64,000 nucleotides of DNA from Kineosporia corallincola. Its GTDB lineage: Bacteria > Actinomycetota > Actinomycetes > Actinomycetales > Kineosporiaceae. A program made the translations under genes and the position numbers. The first letter of the stretch is position 1. Each line of letters opens with the position of its first letter. The notes beneath the pieces are model-generated. The model was not told the DNA's origin. It was given only the letters and a program-made list of their open reading frames with translations, and searched no databases. Of this stretch, positions 25,861 to 33,384 are shown piece by piece. The stretch lies in the NCBI RefSeq assembly GCF_018499875.1, contig NZ_JAHBAY010000020.1, positions 1-64,000 on the forward strand, in the 5' to 3' direction.

Positions 25861-26577
25861 TCAGACCTGCGAGGCCACCTCGGTCGAGCAGGTCTGGCCA
25901 CTCGCCAGGCCGTTCAGGGCCTTCATCGCCTTGGCCCGGGTGGTGTAGCGCTTGGTCGTGCTGTCGCCGTTGGACGCCTTCTTGCCGTTGGCGCTGATGT
26001 TCACCACGGTCTGCTTCACCGACCACGACTTCTTGTACGTGGTGTCGTGGCCCAGGGTCAGGGCGTTCAGCTCACTGTAGTCGTCGTCGCCGATGCAGCC
26101 GAGATCCCGGTAGGGGCTGGTGAATCCGCGGTCGAAGTGCACCGTGGCGCCGCTCTTGAGCGTGGTCTTCTTCAGCTTGCAGTCGGCGAAGGCGGTGACG
26201 TAGGTCAGCCGGCCCTGCTCGATCAGGGCGACCACGTCGTGGTTGAGGTGCAGGGCGCGCACGCCGACCTCGGGGCCACCGGCGTTCGCGATCTTCTGCG
26301 AGTACACGGCGCCGGTCGCGGTGCGGAAACCCTTGCGGGTGTCGCTGACCCAGACCTGGTCGTTGCGGCCGTCGCCGTCGATGTCGCCGGCGTCGGCACG
26401 GGCGGCGCCCTTCGGCACCGTCTTGTCGTTGGCGGCGCAGCCCTTGGTGGCCGCCGTGTTCACGGTGGTGCCGCCGGTCGAGGCCTGCGCCGTGCCGGCC
26501 AGTCCCAGGCTGCTCACGGCCAGGGCGCCGGCACCCAGCACCGCCGCGATCGTCTTGGCTCCCAGGGTGTTTCGCAT
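25861..26577 (-). CDS. secreted protein with an FG-GAP/DGDG-like segment
   Basis: A 238-residue exported protein: signal peptide (RNTLGAKTIAAVLGAGALAVSSLGLAGTAQA), then a mature chain with GDIDGDGRNDQVWVSD, a calcium-binding-like Asp repeat as in FG-GAP/VCBS blades, and four or more Cys residues (CAAND, DCKLKK, GCIGDD, QTCSTE) that probably pair outside the cell. It is clearly paralogous to the lipoprotein at 43902-44711: the same order of DGDG motif, AVYSQ/AVFST, DC, GC and a final TxxC. The function is unknown. A CRP-type site lies 100 bp upstream of its start. Confidence 0.82.
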   Translation of the reverse strand: MRNTLGAKTIAAVLGAGALAVSSLGLAGTAQASTGGTTVNTAATKGCAANDKTVPKGAARADAGDIDGDGRNDQVWVSDTRKGFRTATGAVYSQKIANAGGPEVGVRALHLNHDVVALIEQGRLTYVTAFADCKLKKTTLKSGATVHFDRGFTSPYRDLGCIGDDDYSELNALTLGHDTTYKKSWSVKQTVVNISANGKKASNGDSTTKRYTTRAKAMKALNGLASGQTCSTEVASQV

Positions 26578-26676
26578 GATTCAGGTCCCTCTCAGGAGGA
26601 GATGTCCGGTCACCTCGGCAACCGGCGTACAACCAGTGAGATGCGGCCGGGACGCCGATCGGTCGCAAATTATTGA

Positions 26677-26690
26677 GTGATCCAGGTCAC
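26677..26690. promoter_or_regulatory. CRP/GlxR-type site between the secreted-protein gene and thiM
   Basis: GTGA-TCCAGG-TCAC followed by A: matches the CRP-family half-sites (TGTGA-N6-TCACA) at 9 of 10 positions. It is 100 bp before the start of the leftward secreted-protein gene and 129 bp before thiM, so either could be the target. Confidence 0.6.
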
Positions 26691-26752
26691 AGCAAGCCGC
26701 AGCGCCGCTTCTGTGACAGAACGGTGAAACCCGACCGGACCCATGGCGATTT

Positions 26753-26782
26753 CTGCATATTGCTGCATACAGTGACATGCAG
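26753..26782. repeat. short direct and inverted TGCAT repeats before thiM
   Basis: CTGCATA occurs twice, 10 bp apart (26753-26759, 26763-26769), and the second copy faces ATGCAG (26777-26782) as an inverted repeat. One helical turn of spacing suggests a regulator site in the thiM promoter region. No thiamine-pyrophosphate riboswitch consensus is visible here. Confidence 0.35.
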
Positions 26783-26818
26783 TTGTGCAACCCGCCGTCG
26801 CGTCCGAGGAGAGTCACC

Positions 26819-27598
26819 GTGGAAGAGATCAGCTGGCAGGACGAGGACGTGCGCAAGGGCTTCGCCGCCATCGCGCAGGCGTCCCCCTTCGTCTATGGCC
26901 TGACCAACTACATCGCGGCCAACCTGAGCGCCAACGTGCTGCTCGCGGTCGGCGCCGGCCCGGCCATCGGTGCCGCCTCGGACTGGACCCGCACCTTCCC
27001 GGCCGGGGCCGGCGGGGTGTGGATCAACACCGCGGGCCTGATGAGCAGCATCGAGGAGACCTTCACCGAGGTCGCCCGCACCGCCCGGGCCGCGGGCACG
27101 CCCTGGGTGCTCGACCCGGTGGCGGTCGGTGCCGGGGCCGCGGAGTACGACGCGTTCGTGAAGTCGCTGCTGGAGTTCCGGCCGGCGATCATCCGGGGCA
27201 ACGCCAGCGAGCTGATCGCCCTGGGCGGCGGCGCGGCGCTGGGCAAGGGCGTGGAGACCACGGCCAGCTCGGCCGAGGCCGTGGACGCCATCGCCGCGAT
27301 CGCGCGGGCCACCGGGGCCGTGGTCGCGGTCAGCGGACCGGTCGACTACATCACCGACGGCACCACGACCGTGGCCGTCCCGGGTGGGGACGCCCGGCTG
27401 ACGCAGGTCACCGGGGCCGGTTGCAGTCTCGGCGCGCTCTGCGCCGCCGCCGCGGCGGCGGGCAACGACCCGTTCAGCGCCGCCCGGATCGCGCACGCCG
27501 CCTACGCGGCCGCCGCCGAGAGGGCCGGGGCCCGCACGACGGGGACCGGGTCGTTCGCGGTCGCCCTGGTGGACGAGCTGTCGCTGCTGACGGCCTGA
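26819..27598 (+). CDS. thiM: hydroxyethylthiazole kinase
   Basis: A 259-residue ribokinase-fold enzyme that phosphorylates 4-methyl-5-(2-hydroxyethyl)thiazole for thiamine salvage. Family blocks seen: VYGLTNYIAANLSANVLLA (substrate site), WVLDPVAVGA, IRGNASELIAL and the anion-hole motif TGAGCSLGAL whose Cys is the usual one of ThiM. Length is normal. GAGGAGAG precedes the GTG start. No other thi genes are present; the next gene is 50 bp downstream on the same strand, so it may share the transcript. Confidence 0.93.
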   Translation: MEEISWQDEDVRKGFAAIAQASPFVYGLTNYIAANLSANVLLAVGAGPAIGAASDWTRTFPAGAGGVWINTAGLMSSIEETFTEVARTARAAGTPWVLDPVAVGAGAAEYDAFVKSLLEFRPAIIRGNASELIALGGGAALGKGVETTASSAEAVDAIAAIARATGAVVAVSGPVDYITDGTTTVAVPGGDARLTQVTGAGCSLGALCAAAAAAGNDPFSAARIAHAAYAAAAERAGARTTGTGSFAVALVDELSLLTA

Positions 27599-27648
27599 CG
27601 GTCTGTTCGTCGTCCCTCAAAGCTCTTGATCGAAAGGACATCCGCCGG

Positions 27649-28995
27649 ATGATGCACCTGGCCGCCTTCATGAACGCCGGTCCGCAGGGAACCGTGGGCT
27701 GGCGACACCCCCAGGCCGGCGACGGCTTCCTCACCACCGCGCACTACGCCCACATCGCCCGGGTGCTCGAGGACGCCTGTTTCGACTTCGCTTTCGTGCC
27801 GGACGCCCTCGCCGTGCCGAGGAGCCTGGGCGACTCGTTCGAGCCGGCCGTGAAGTGGGGCTCCGGCACGCCGCGCCTGGACCCGATGCCGGTGATCACC
27901 ACGATGGCGGCGGTGACCACGAAACTCGGTGTGGCGGCCACCATGTCGACCGGATACCAGGAGCCGTACAACGTGGCACGCAGCCTGTCCACGCTCGACC
28001 ACCTGACCGGCGGCCGGGCCGGGTGGAACGTCGTCACCAGTTTCCAGGACGCCGAGGCGCAGAACTTCGGCCAGGACAAGCTGCCCGACCGGGCCACGCG
28101 CTACCGCCGGGCCGAGGAGTTCCTCGAGGTCAGCACCCGGTTGTGGGACAGCTGGTCGGACGACGTGCTGGTGCGCGACAAGGACACCGGCGTGTTCGGC
28201 CGTCCCGACCAGGTGGAGGCGGTCGACCACGAGGGCGAGTTCTTCCGCGTGCAGGGCCCGCTGAGTGTGCCCCGCCCGCCGCAGGGCTACCCGGTGATCA
28301 TCCAGGCCGGTGCCTCACCGGCCGGCCGGGACTTCGCCTCGCGCTGGGCCGACGTGATCTTCTGCTCGCACGAGTCGCTGGCCTCGGGCATCGACTTCTA
28401 CGCCGACATCAAGCAGCGCGCGGCCTCTTTCGGGCGCGACCCGTCGCAGATCAAGGTGCTGCCCGCCGCCACCGTGGTGGTCGGCACCGACTACCGGGAC
28501 GCGATGGCCCGGCACGAGGCGTTCGCCGAGCTGGTCTCGGTGGAGGCCGGGTTGTCCCGGCTGGCCTACCACGTGAACGTGGACCTGACGAAATATGATC
28601 TGGACGGCCCGCTTCCGTCGCTGGAGGTGGTGGGCGTGGAGGGTCACTACCGCGAGGTGGTGGAGTTCGCCGAGCGGGAGAAGCTGACCGTGGCCGAGAT
28701 CGGCCGCTGGTACGGCGCCCGCACCGAGGGCAACATGATCGGCTCGGCCGCCGACATCGCCGACACCATGCAGCAGTGGCTCGACGCCGGGGCCGCCGAC
28801 GGGTTCATGATCCAGGCCACGCACGTACCCGGCGCCTTCGAGGACGTCGCACGCGAGGTGGTGCCGGAACTCCAGCGGCGCGGGCTGTTCCGCACCGCCT
28901 ACGGCGAGGACGAGACGCTGCGCGACCGGCTCGGCCTGAGGCGGCCGGAGCGGGGCGAGTGGCGCAACCGGGCCGCGTCGGTGGTGAAGAAGTGA
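27649..28995 (+). CDS. FMN-dependent LLM-class monooxygenase (NtaA/SnaA/DszA-like)
   Basis: A 448-residue luciferase-like monooxygenase using FMNH2 from a separate reductase. Hallmarks: the MxxxAAFMNAGPQGTVGWRHP start, LEDACFDFAFVPD, MSTGYQEPYNVARSLSTLDHLTGGRAGWNVVTS (split here only by wording), PVIIQAGASPAGRDFASRWADVIFC. These are typical of NtaA/SnaA/DszA enzymes that oxidise nitrilotriacetate, pristinamycin precursors or organosulfur compounds. Its stop overlaps the start of a sulfurtransferase gene, which favours an organosulfur substrate. Two adjacent ATGs are possible starts; GAAAGGA lies upstream. Confidence 0.88.
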   Translation: MMHLAAFMNAGPQGTVGWRHPQAGDGFLTTAHYAHIARVLEDACFDFAFVPDALAVPRSLGDSFEPAVKWGSGTPRLDPMPVITTMAAVTTKLGVAATMSTGYQEPYNVARSLSTLDHLTGGRAGWNVVTSFQDAEAQNFGQDKLPDRATRYRRAEEFLEVSTRLWDSWSDDVLVRDKDTGVFGRPDQVEAVDHEGEFFRVQGPLSVPRPPQGYPVIIQAGASPAGRDFASRWADVIFCSHESLASGIDFYADIKQRAASFGRDPSQIKVLPAATVVVGTDYRDAMARHEAFAELVSVEAGLSRLAYHVNVDLTKYDLDGPLPSLEVVGVEGHYREVVEFAEREKLTVAEIGRWYGARTEGNMIGSAADIADTMQQWLDAGAADGFMIQATHVPGAFEDVAREVVPELQRRGLFRTAYGEDETLRDRLGLRRPERGEWRNRAASVVKK

Positions 28996-29819
28996 GCTCC
29001 CTCGTCACCCCGGCCTGGCTGGCCTCCCGAGCGCCCGAGCTGAGGAACGGATCACTCGTGTTGCTGGACGCCAGCATTCACCGATCGGACGCCGGATACT
29101 CCAGCGGGCGCGACGACTACGAGGCGTCCCACCTGCCCGGCGCCCAGTTCGCCGACCTGTTTCTCCAGTTCTCCGACCCGGCAGGTGGTTTCGCCTTCGC
29201 CGCGCCCGGGGCGGACCAGGTGCAGGCCGCGGCCCGCGCGGTCGGGATCAGCGACGACACCACGGTGGTGGTGTACGACCGGCTGTCCGGGGCCTGGGCG
29301 GCCCGGCTGTGGTGGCTGCTGCGCGCCCACGGCATCGACCGGGTGTTCGTGCTCGACGGCGGGCTGAACGCCTGGGGCGCCGGCCTGGTGTCCGGCCCCG
29401 ACCAGGGGCCGGTGCGGCCCGGCACGGTGACGGTGCGGCCCCGGGCCGGGTTCTTCGCCGGGCTGGCCGAGGTGCGGGCGCTGTCGGGGGAACCCTCCGC
29501 CGCGAGTCCCGTGGTGTGCGCCCTGCGGCAGAGCGAGTACGCCCGGGGCCACATTCCGAACTCGTCGAGTCTGCCCTATCCCGAACTGCTTTCGGACGAC
29601 GGAACGGTCGACCTCGACCGGGCCCGGCAGGCGGCCGCAGGCTATGCCGACGCGGAACGGGTGGTGCTGTACTGCGGCGGTGCGATCAATGCCGCCGGGC
29701 TGGCCCTGGCGCTGACCGAGGGTGGGCTGCCGGCCGGGCGGATCACCATTTACGACGGATCACTGAGCGAGTGGCGGGCCGACCCGTCGCTCCCCCTGGC
29801 CACCGCCGCGAGCTCCTGA
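28992..29819 (+). CDS. two-domain sulfurtransferase (rhodanese)
   Basis: A 275-residue tandem rhodanese protein. Domain 1 (about 1-135) contains LVLLDASIHRSDAGY, HLPGAQFADLF and VVYDRLSGAWAARLWWLLRAHG. Domain 2 (about 150-275) carries ARGHIPNSSSLPYPELL and the catalytic loop YCGGAINAAG with the active Cys. Such enzymes move sulfane sulfur between donors such as thiosulfate or mercaptopyruvate and cyanide or thiols. The GTG start overlaps the stop of the monooxygenase gene, so the products are made together, probably for sulfur scavenging. Confidence 0.9.
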   Translation: MSSLVTPAWLASRAPELRNGSLVLLDASIHRSDAGYSSGRDDYEASHLPGAQFADLFLQFSDPAGGFAFAAPGADQVQAAARAVGISDDTTVVVYDRLSGAWAARLWWLLRAHGIDRVFVLDGGLNAWGAGLVSGPDQGPVRPGTVTVRPRAGFFAGLAEVRALSGEPSAASPVVCALRQSEYARGHIPNSSSLPYPELLSDDGTVDLDRARQAAAGYADAERVVLYCGGAINAAGLALALTEGGLPAGRITIYDGSLSEWRADPSLPLATAASS

Positions 29820-29830
29820 CCGGCTCCTGG

Positions 29831-29862
29831 CCGGCTCCTGGCCGGCGCTCGCGGGGAGCCGG
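29831..29862. terminator. hairpin after the sulfurtransferase gene
   Basis: CCGGCTCC pairs with GGAGCCGG across a 16-nt loop. The first arm lies in a twice-repeated 11-mer (CCGGCTCCTGG at 29820-29830 and 29831-29841). Position just after the stop fits a terminator. Confidence 0.5.
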
Positions 29863-29930
29863 TTATCCACCGGTTCGTTCCTCGGTAGATTGAGCACGAC
29901 GACGCCTGACGAGAGCGGAAGGGGGCCGCG

Positions 29931-30629
29931 ATGGCCAGCGCCCGGGACACGATCTACGAGACCCTGCGGTCCCGGCTGACCTCCGGGCACTACCCGGAAG
30001 ACGCCTCGCTGATCCCGCAGACCCTGAGCGAGGAGTTCGCGGTGTCGCGCACGCCGGTGCGCGAGGCCCTCGGGTTGCTGGAGCGCGACGGTCTGCTGGT
30101 GTCCACGCAGCGCGGCTTCACCCTGCGGCGGCGCAGCGACGAGGAGATGCTGGAGGTGTTCGAGGCCCGGGCCGTACTGGAGTCGTCGGCGGCCTACGCG
30201 GCGGCACTGCGGCGCAGCCCGATCGACCTGGCCCGGCTCGACGACCTGCTGGCCCGCACCCGCACCGAGAGCGAACCGGCAGCGATCCGGCGTTGTTTCA
30301 ACCTGTGGCACGAGGCGGTGCGGCAGGCCGCGCACAACCAGACCATCGGCGGCCTGCTGCACACCCTCGACGCCCAGGCCAAGCTGAGCGCACCGTGGAA
30401 GACCCCGCTGGCCGAGGGCACCTTCGACACCAGCAGGGACGAGCACGAACGGATGACCGAGGCGATCCGCGCGCAGGACGGGGAACTGGCCCGCACCCTG
30501 ATGCTGGAGCATCAGGCGCACGACCGGGACACCCGCATCCTGCAACTGGTTTCGCAGATGGCGCAGACCGCGCCGAGCGGCTCCGCACCAGCGCCGCCGA
30601 CCATGGACCCTACCCAGGAAGAGACCTGA
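29931..30629 (+). CDS. GntR-family regulator (FadR/FCD type)
   Basis: A 232-residue transcription factor. The winged helix (about 1-70) contains SEEFAVSRTPVREALGLLERDGLL, the GntR recognition helix. The rest is an all-helical FCD ligand domain with FEARAVLESSAAYAAA, FNLWHEAVRQAAHN and DEHERMTEAIRAQD, which supplies the usual Asp/His metal ligands for carboxylic-acid sensing. A TAGATT hexamer (29886-29891) and GGAAGGGGG precede the ATG, so it has a leadered transcript. It probably controls the upstream monooxygenase/sulfurtransferase pair or itself. Confidence 0.88.
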   Translation: MASARDTIYETLRSRLTSGHYPEDASLIPQTLSEEFAVSRTPVREALGLLERDGLLVSTQRGFTLRRRSDEEMLEVFEARAVLESSAAYAAALRRSPIDLARLDDLLARTRTESEPAAIRRCFNLWHEAVRQAAHNQTIGGLLHTLDAQAKLSAPWKTPLAEGTFDTSRDEHERMTEAIRAQDGELARTLMLEHQAHDRDTRILQLVSQMAQTAPSGSAPAPPTMDPTQEET

Positions 30630-30815
30630 CCGCGTGAGCGCAGCGCCGGTACGGGCGGTCCGGCGTCCCTCCTTGCACGCTCGCGCGATCAGGTCCGTGA
30701 CCACAGTTTTCTCCCGGGGAATGAGGCCGGAGAAGTAAAAGCCTGCGAATCAGGTGTTTGACGGAGATCGGAATATCCAGCAGGCGGACGGGTTTTCTGA
30801 CCACCCGGAGAAATT

Positions 30816-30840
30816 CGCAGTCGGTTATTCATCGACTGCG
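30816..30840 (-). terminator. hairpin after the Ada-AlkA gene
   Basis: Perfect 8-bp arms (CGCAGTCG/CGACTGCG) around a 9-nt loop, 10 bp past the Ada-AlkA stop on the minus strand and followed by an AATTTCTCC run. Confidence 0.6.
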
Positions 30841-30850
30841 GCGGGGCGGT

Positions 30851-32362
30851 TCAGACCGGCATGCGGTTGATCGCGTGATCGCTGGTGCCCCAAAGATGTT
30901 GCACCGCATAGGACCGCCACGGCCGCCAGGCCTGGGCCCGGGCGGTCAGCGGGCCGGCGCCGGTGGGCAGACCGAGCCGTTCCGCCGCCTGCCGCACCCC
31001 GAGGTCGCCGGGAATGAAGGCGTCGGGATCGCCGAGAGCGCGCATGGCGATGGATTCGACCGTCCAGGGGCCGAATCCGGGCAGGGCGTAGAGCTGCTCC
31101 CGGGTGGCGTTCCAGTCGCTGCCGATGTCGAGGGTGAGGTCGCCGGAATTGAGCGCGCGGATCAACCCGAGCAACGCCTCGCGGCGGGTGCGCGGCATGG
31201 CCAGGCTCTGCGGGTCGAGATCGGCCAGCGCCGCGGGGGTCGGGAACAGGTGGGTCAGGCCGCCGGCCGGGTCGTGGATGGGCTCACCGTGGGCCAGGAC
31301 CAGCCGGGCGGCGTGGGTGCGGGCCGCCGCGGTGGACACCTGCTGACCGAGCACGGCCCGCACCGCGAACTGCTCCGGCTCGATGATGCGCGGCACCCGG
31401 CGGCCCGGGGTCTTGGCCACCAGCGGGGCCAGCGCCTCGTCGCGGGAGAGCTGGTCGTCGATCGCCACCGGATCGGCGTCGAGGTCGAGCAACCGGCGGC
31501 ACCGGCTGATCGCCGCGGTCAGGTCGCTCGGGTCGGTCAGCCACAGCTGGCAGGCGATGTGGTCGGGCAGCGGCCGCAGCGCCGCGATGGCGTGGCCGCT
31601 GGGCAGGCGGAAGGCGCAGCGGTAGGCGCCGTCCCGCCACTCCTCCACCCCGGGGACGGCGGTGGCGACCAGGTGCCCGAACAGGTTGTCGGGGCAGAAC
31701 GGCTGCCGGAAGGGAAGTTTCAGGTTGATCGAGGCGGGCGACTGGTCGGGGCCGGGCCCCGGCCGGGCCGCACCCCGGATGCCCGCCCTCGGCCTCGGCG
31801 CACCGCGCAACTCGCCCGGGCTCATCGCGAACACCTCGCGCACCGTCTCGTTGAACGCGCGGACGCTGCTGAACCCGGAGGCCATGGCGATCTCGGCGAA
31901 CGGCAGGTGGGTGCCCTCGATCAGCACCCGGGCGGACTGGGCACGCTGCATGCGGGCCAGGGCCAGCGGCCCGGCACCGACCTCGGCCATCAGGTGCCGC
32001 TCCACCTGGCGCACGCTGTAACCCAGCCGGGAGGCCAGACCGGGCACGCCGTCGCGGTCGACCACCCCGTCGGCGATCAGGCGCACGGCGCGCGACACCA
32101 GGTCGGCGCGCACGTTCCACTCCGGCGAGCCCGGCGCCGCGTTGGGCCGGCACCGCTTGCAGGCCCGGAAGCCGTTGGCGGCGGCCGCCGCCGCGCTCGG
32201 GTAGAACCGCATGTTCTGCGGTTTCGGCGGCACCACCGGGCAGCTCGGCCGGCAGTAGATCTTGGTGGTGAGCACGGCGGTGATGAAGAACCCGTCGAAC
32301 CGCTCGTCCTTGGCCTGGACGATGCGCACGCAGCGCTCGGCGTCTTCGTGGAAGGTGTTCAC
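30851..32362 (-). CDS. alkA: Ada-AlkA fusion: methyl-sensing regulator and DNA-3-methyladenine glycosylase II
   Basis: A 503-residue adaptive-response protein. N-terminal Ada zinc domain with C37, C41, C68 and C71 (YCRPSCP, ACKRC), where C37 should accept methyl groups from phosphotriesters. An AraC-type HTH follows (about 85-190, FAEIAMASGFSSVRAFNETVRE). The C-terminal AlkA part (about 210-503) has the helix-hairpin-helix LPGFGPWTVESIAMRAL and the catalytic Asp in FIPGDLGV. It combines alkylation sensing, gene activation and base excision. The GTG start lies 30 bp after the stop of the PEP-mutase-like gene, so the two probably form an operon. Confidence 0.94.
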   Translation of the reverse strand: MNTFHEDAERCVRIVQAKDERFDGFFITAVLTTKIYCRPSCPVVPPKPQNMRFYPSAAAAAANGFRACKRCRPNAAPGSPEWNVRADLVSRAVRLIADGVVDRDGVPGLASRLGYSVRQVERHLMAEVGAGPLALARMQRAQSARVLIEGTHLPFAEIAMASGFSSVRAFNETVREVFAMSPGELRGAPRPRAGIRGAARPGPGPDQSPASINLKLPFRQPFCPDNLFGHLVATAVPGVEEWRDGAYRCAFRLPSGHAIAALRPLPDHIACQLWLTDPSDLTAAISRCRRLLDLDADPVAIDDQLSRDEALAPLVAKTPGRRVPRIIEPEQFAVRAVLGQQVSTAAARTHAARLVLAHGEPIHDPAGGLTHLFPTPAALADLDPQSLAMPRTRREALLGLIRALNSGDLTLDIGSDWNATREQLYALPGFGPWTVESIAMRALGDPDAFIPGDLGVRQAAERLGLPTGAGPLTARAQAWRPWRSYAVQHLWGTSDHAINRMPV

Positions 32363-32392
32363 CGCCGCGACCTCTCGCTCGGAAGCTTTGGC

Positions 32393-33184
32393 TCAGGGCC
32401 GGAAGCTGGAGTCGACCTCGCCGTACCCGGCGTAGCCCTGGAGCTGCTTCATGGTGCCCGTGGCGAACAGCTCGCGCGTCGCCGCCACCGCCTGCCCGTA
32501 GGCCGCCTCGGCCAGGGCCGTGCCCAGGCTGATGCGCACCACGCCGGTGGCGGTCAGCTCGGCGATCGACGGGCCGGCCGGCTCGGCCAGCACGCTGATC
32601 GGCAGCGCCGAGCGCCGCACCAGGTCGGTCAGCGTGGGCAGGTGGAGCAGGCCGGGCACGAACAGGCAGCTGGCCCCGGCCGCGGCGAATGCCTCGGCCC
32701 GGCGCAGCACCTCGGCCGCCCGCCCCTCCGGCTCGCCGATGCCGCGCAGGTACACATCGGTGCGGGCGTTGACGACGAACCCCTCGCCACCGGCGGCCCG
32801 GGCCGCCGCCACCCGCTCGGCCTGCTGCTCCACCGGGTACAGCGTGCCGTCGGGCTGCGAGTCTTCCAGGTTGACGCCGACCGCCCCGGCCCCGGCCACC
32901 GCCACCACCGTGGCGGCCACGTCGCCGTAGCCGGCCTCGATGTCGGCCGACACCGGAACATCCACCGCTGCAACGATTCGCGCGACCACCGCGACCACCT
33001 CGTCACGGGTGAGGTGCTCACCGTCGGGCCGGCCCAGCGCCCAGGCGACCGCAGCACTGGAGGTGGCGACGGCGGGTGCCCCGGCCGCGGCGATGAGCAC
33101 GGCGCTGGCGGCGTCCCAGGCGTTGGGCAGCACGACCGGCGTGCCCGGGCGGTGAAGAGCGGCGAACTCGCTCGGCGTCGTCAT
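32393..33184 (-). CDS. isocitrate lyase / PEP mutase family protein
   Basis: A 263-residue TIM-barrel enzyme of the ICL/PEPM superfamily. Seen: VVLPNAWDAASAVLIAAAG, ATSSAAVAWALGRPDG, VPVSADIEAGYGD (metal-binding Asp/Glu), VGVNLEDSQ and VVNARTDVYL. The lyase catalytic Cys motif (KKCGH) is absent at the usual place, so it is not isocitrate or methylisocitrate lyase; oxaloacetase, carboxyphosphonoenolpyruvate-like or other C-C/P-C activities are possible. The ATG at 33184 gives the family length; 33196 is an alternative. It precedes Ada-AlkA on the same strand, an unexplained pairing that recurs in actinobacteria as far as I recall. Confidence 0.87.
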   Translation of the reverse strand: MTTPSEFAALHRPGTPVVLPNAWDAASAVLIAAAGAPAVATSSAAVAWALGRPDGEHLTRDEVVAVVARIVAAVDVPVSADIEAGYGDVAATVVAVAGAGAVGVNLEDSQPDGTLYPVEQQAERVAAARAAGGEGFVVNARTDVYLRGIGEPEGRAAEVLRRAEAFAAAGASCLFVPGLLHLPTLTDLVRRSALPISVLAEPAGPSIAELTATGVVRISLGTALAEAAYGQAVAATRELFATGTMKQLQGYAGYGEVDSSFRP

Positions 33185-33245
33185 GTCAGCGAGCATCGCA
33201 CGCGGGTACGACAGTTTCGGCGGATGCCGACCATGAGGTCGGATT

Positions 33246-33302
33246 CCCGCGCACGACCCGGTTCCCCGCACACGGCCCGGTTCCCCGCGCACGGCCCGGT
33301 TC
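33246..33302. repeat. three tandem copies of a 19-bp repeat
   Basis: Units CCCGCGCACGACCCGGTTC, CCCGCACACGGCCCGGTTC and CCCGCGCACGGCCCGGTTC follow one another without spacers (33246-33264, 33265-33283, 33284-33302), plus a partial fourth. They lie in the region between two divergent genes (starts at 33184 and 33385). Confidence 0.85.
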
Positions 33303-33372
33303 CCGCGAGCGGCGGCGGGCCCGGACCGGGCTCTCGTCGTCCACCATGTGTTTCTTCGTGCCGTGCGTGCCC

Positions 33373-33378
33373 TACCGT
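33373..33378 (+). promoter_or_regulatory. -10 hexamer TACCGT of the LytS-type kinase gene
   Basis: TANNNT hexamer 6 nt before the GTG at 33385, supporting that start and a leaderless transcript. Confidence 0.5.
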
Positions 33379-33384
33379 CGACGT

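Noticed and set aside
26701-26818. Thiamine-pyrophosphate riboswitch before thiM
   Set aside because: The conserved CUGAGA and the second conserved stem sequence are not present.
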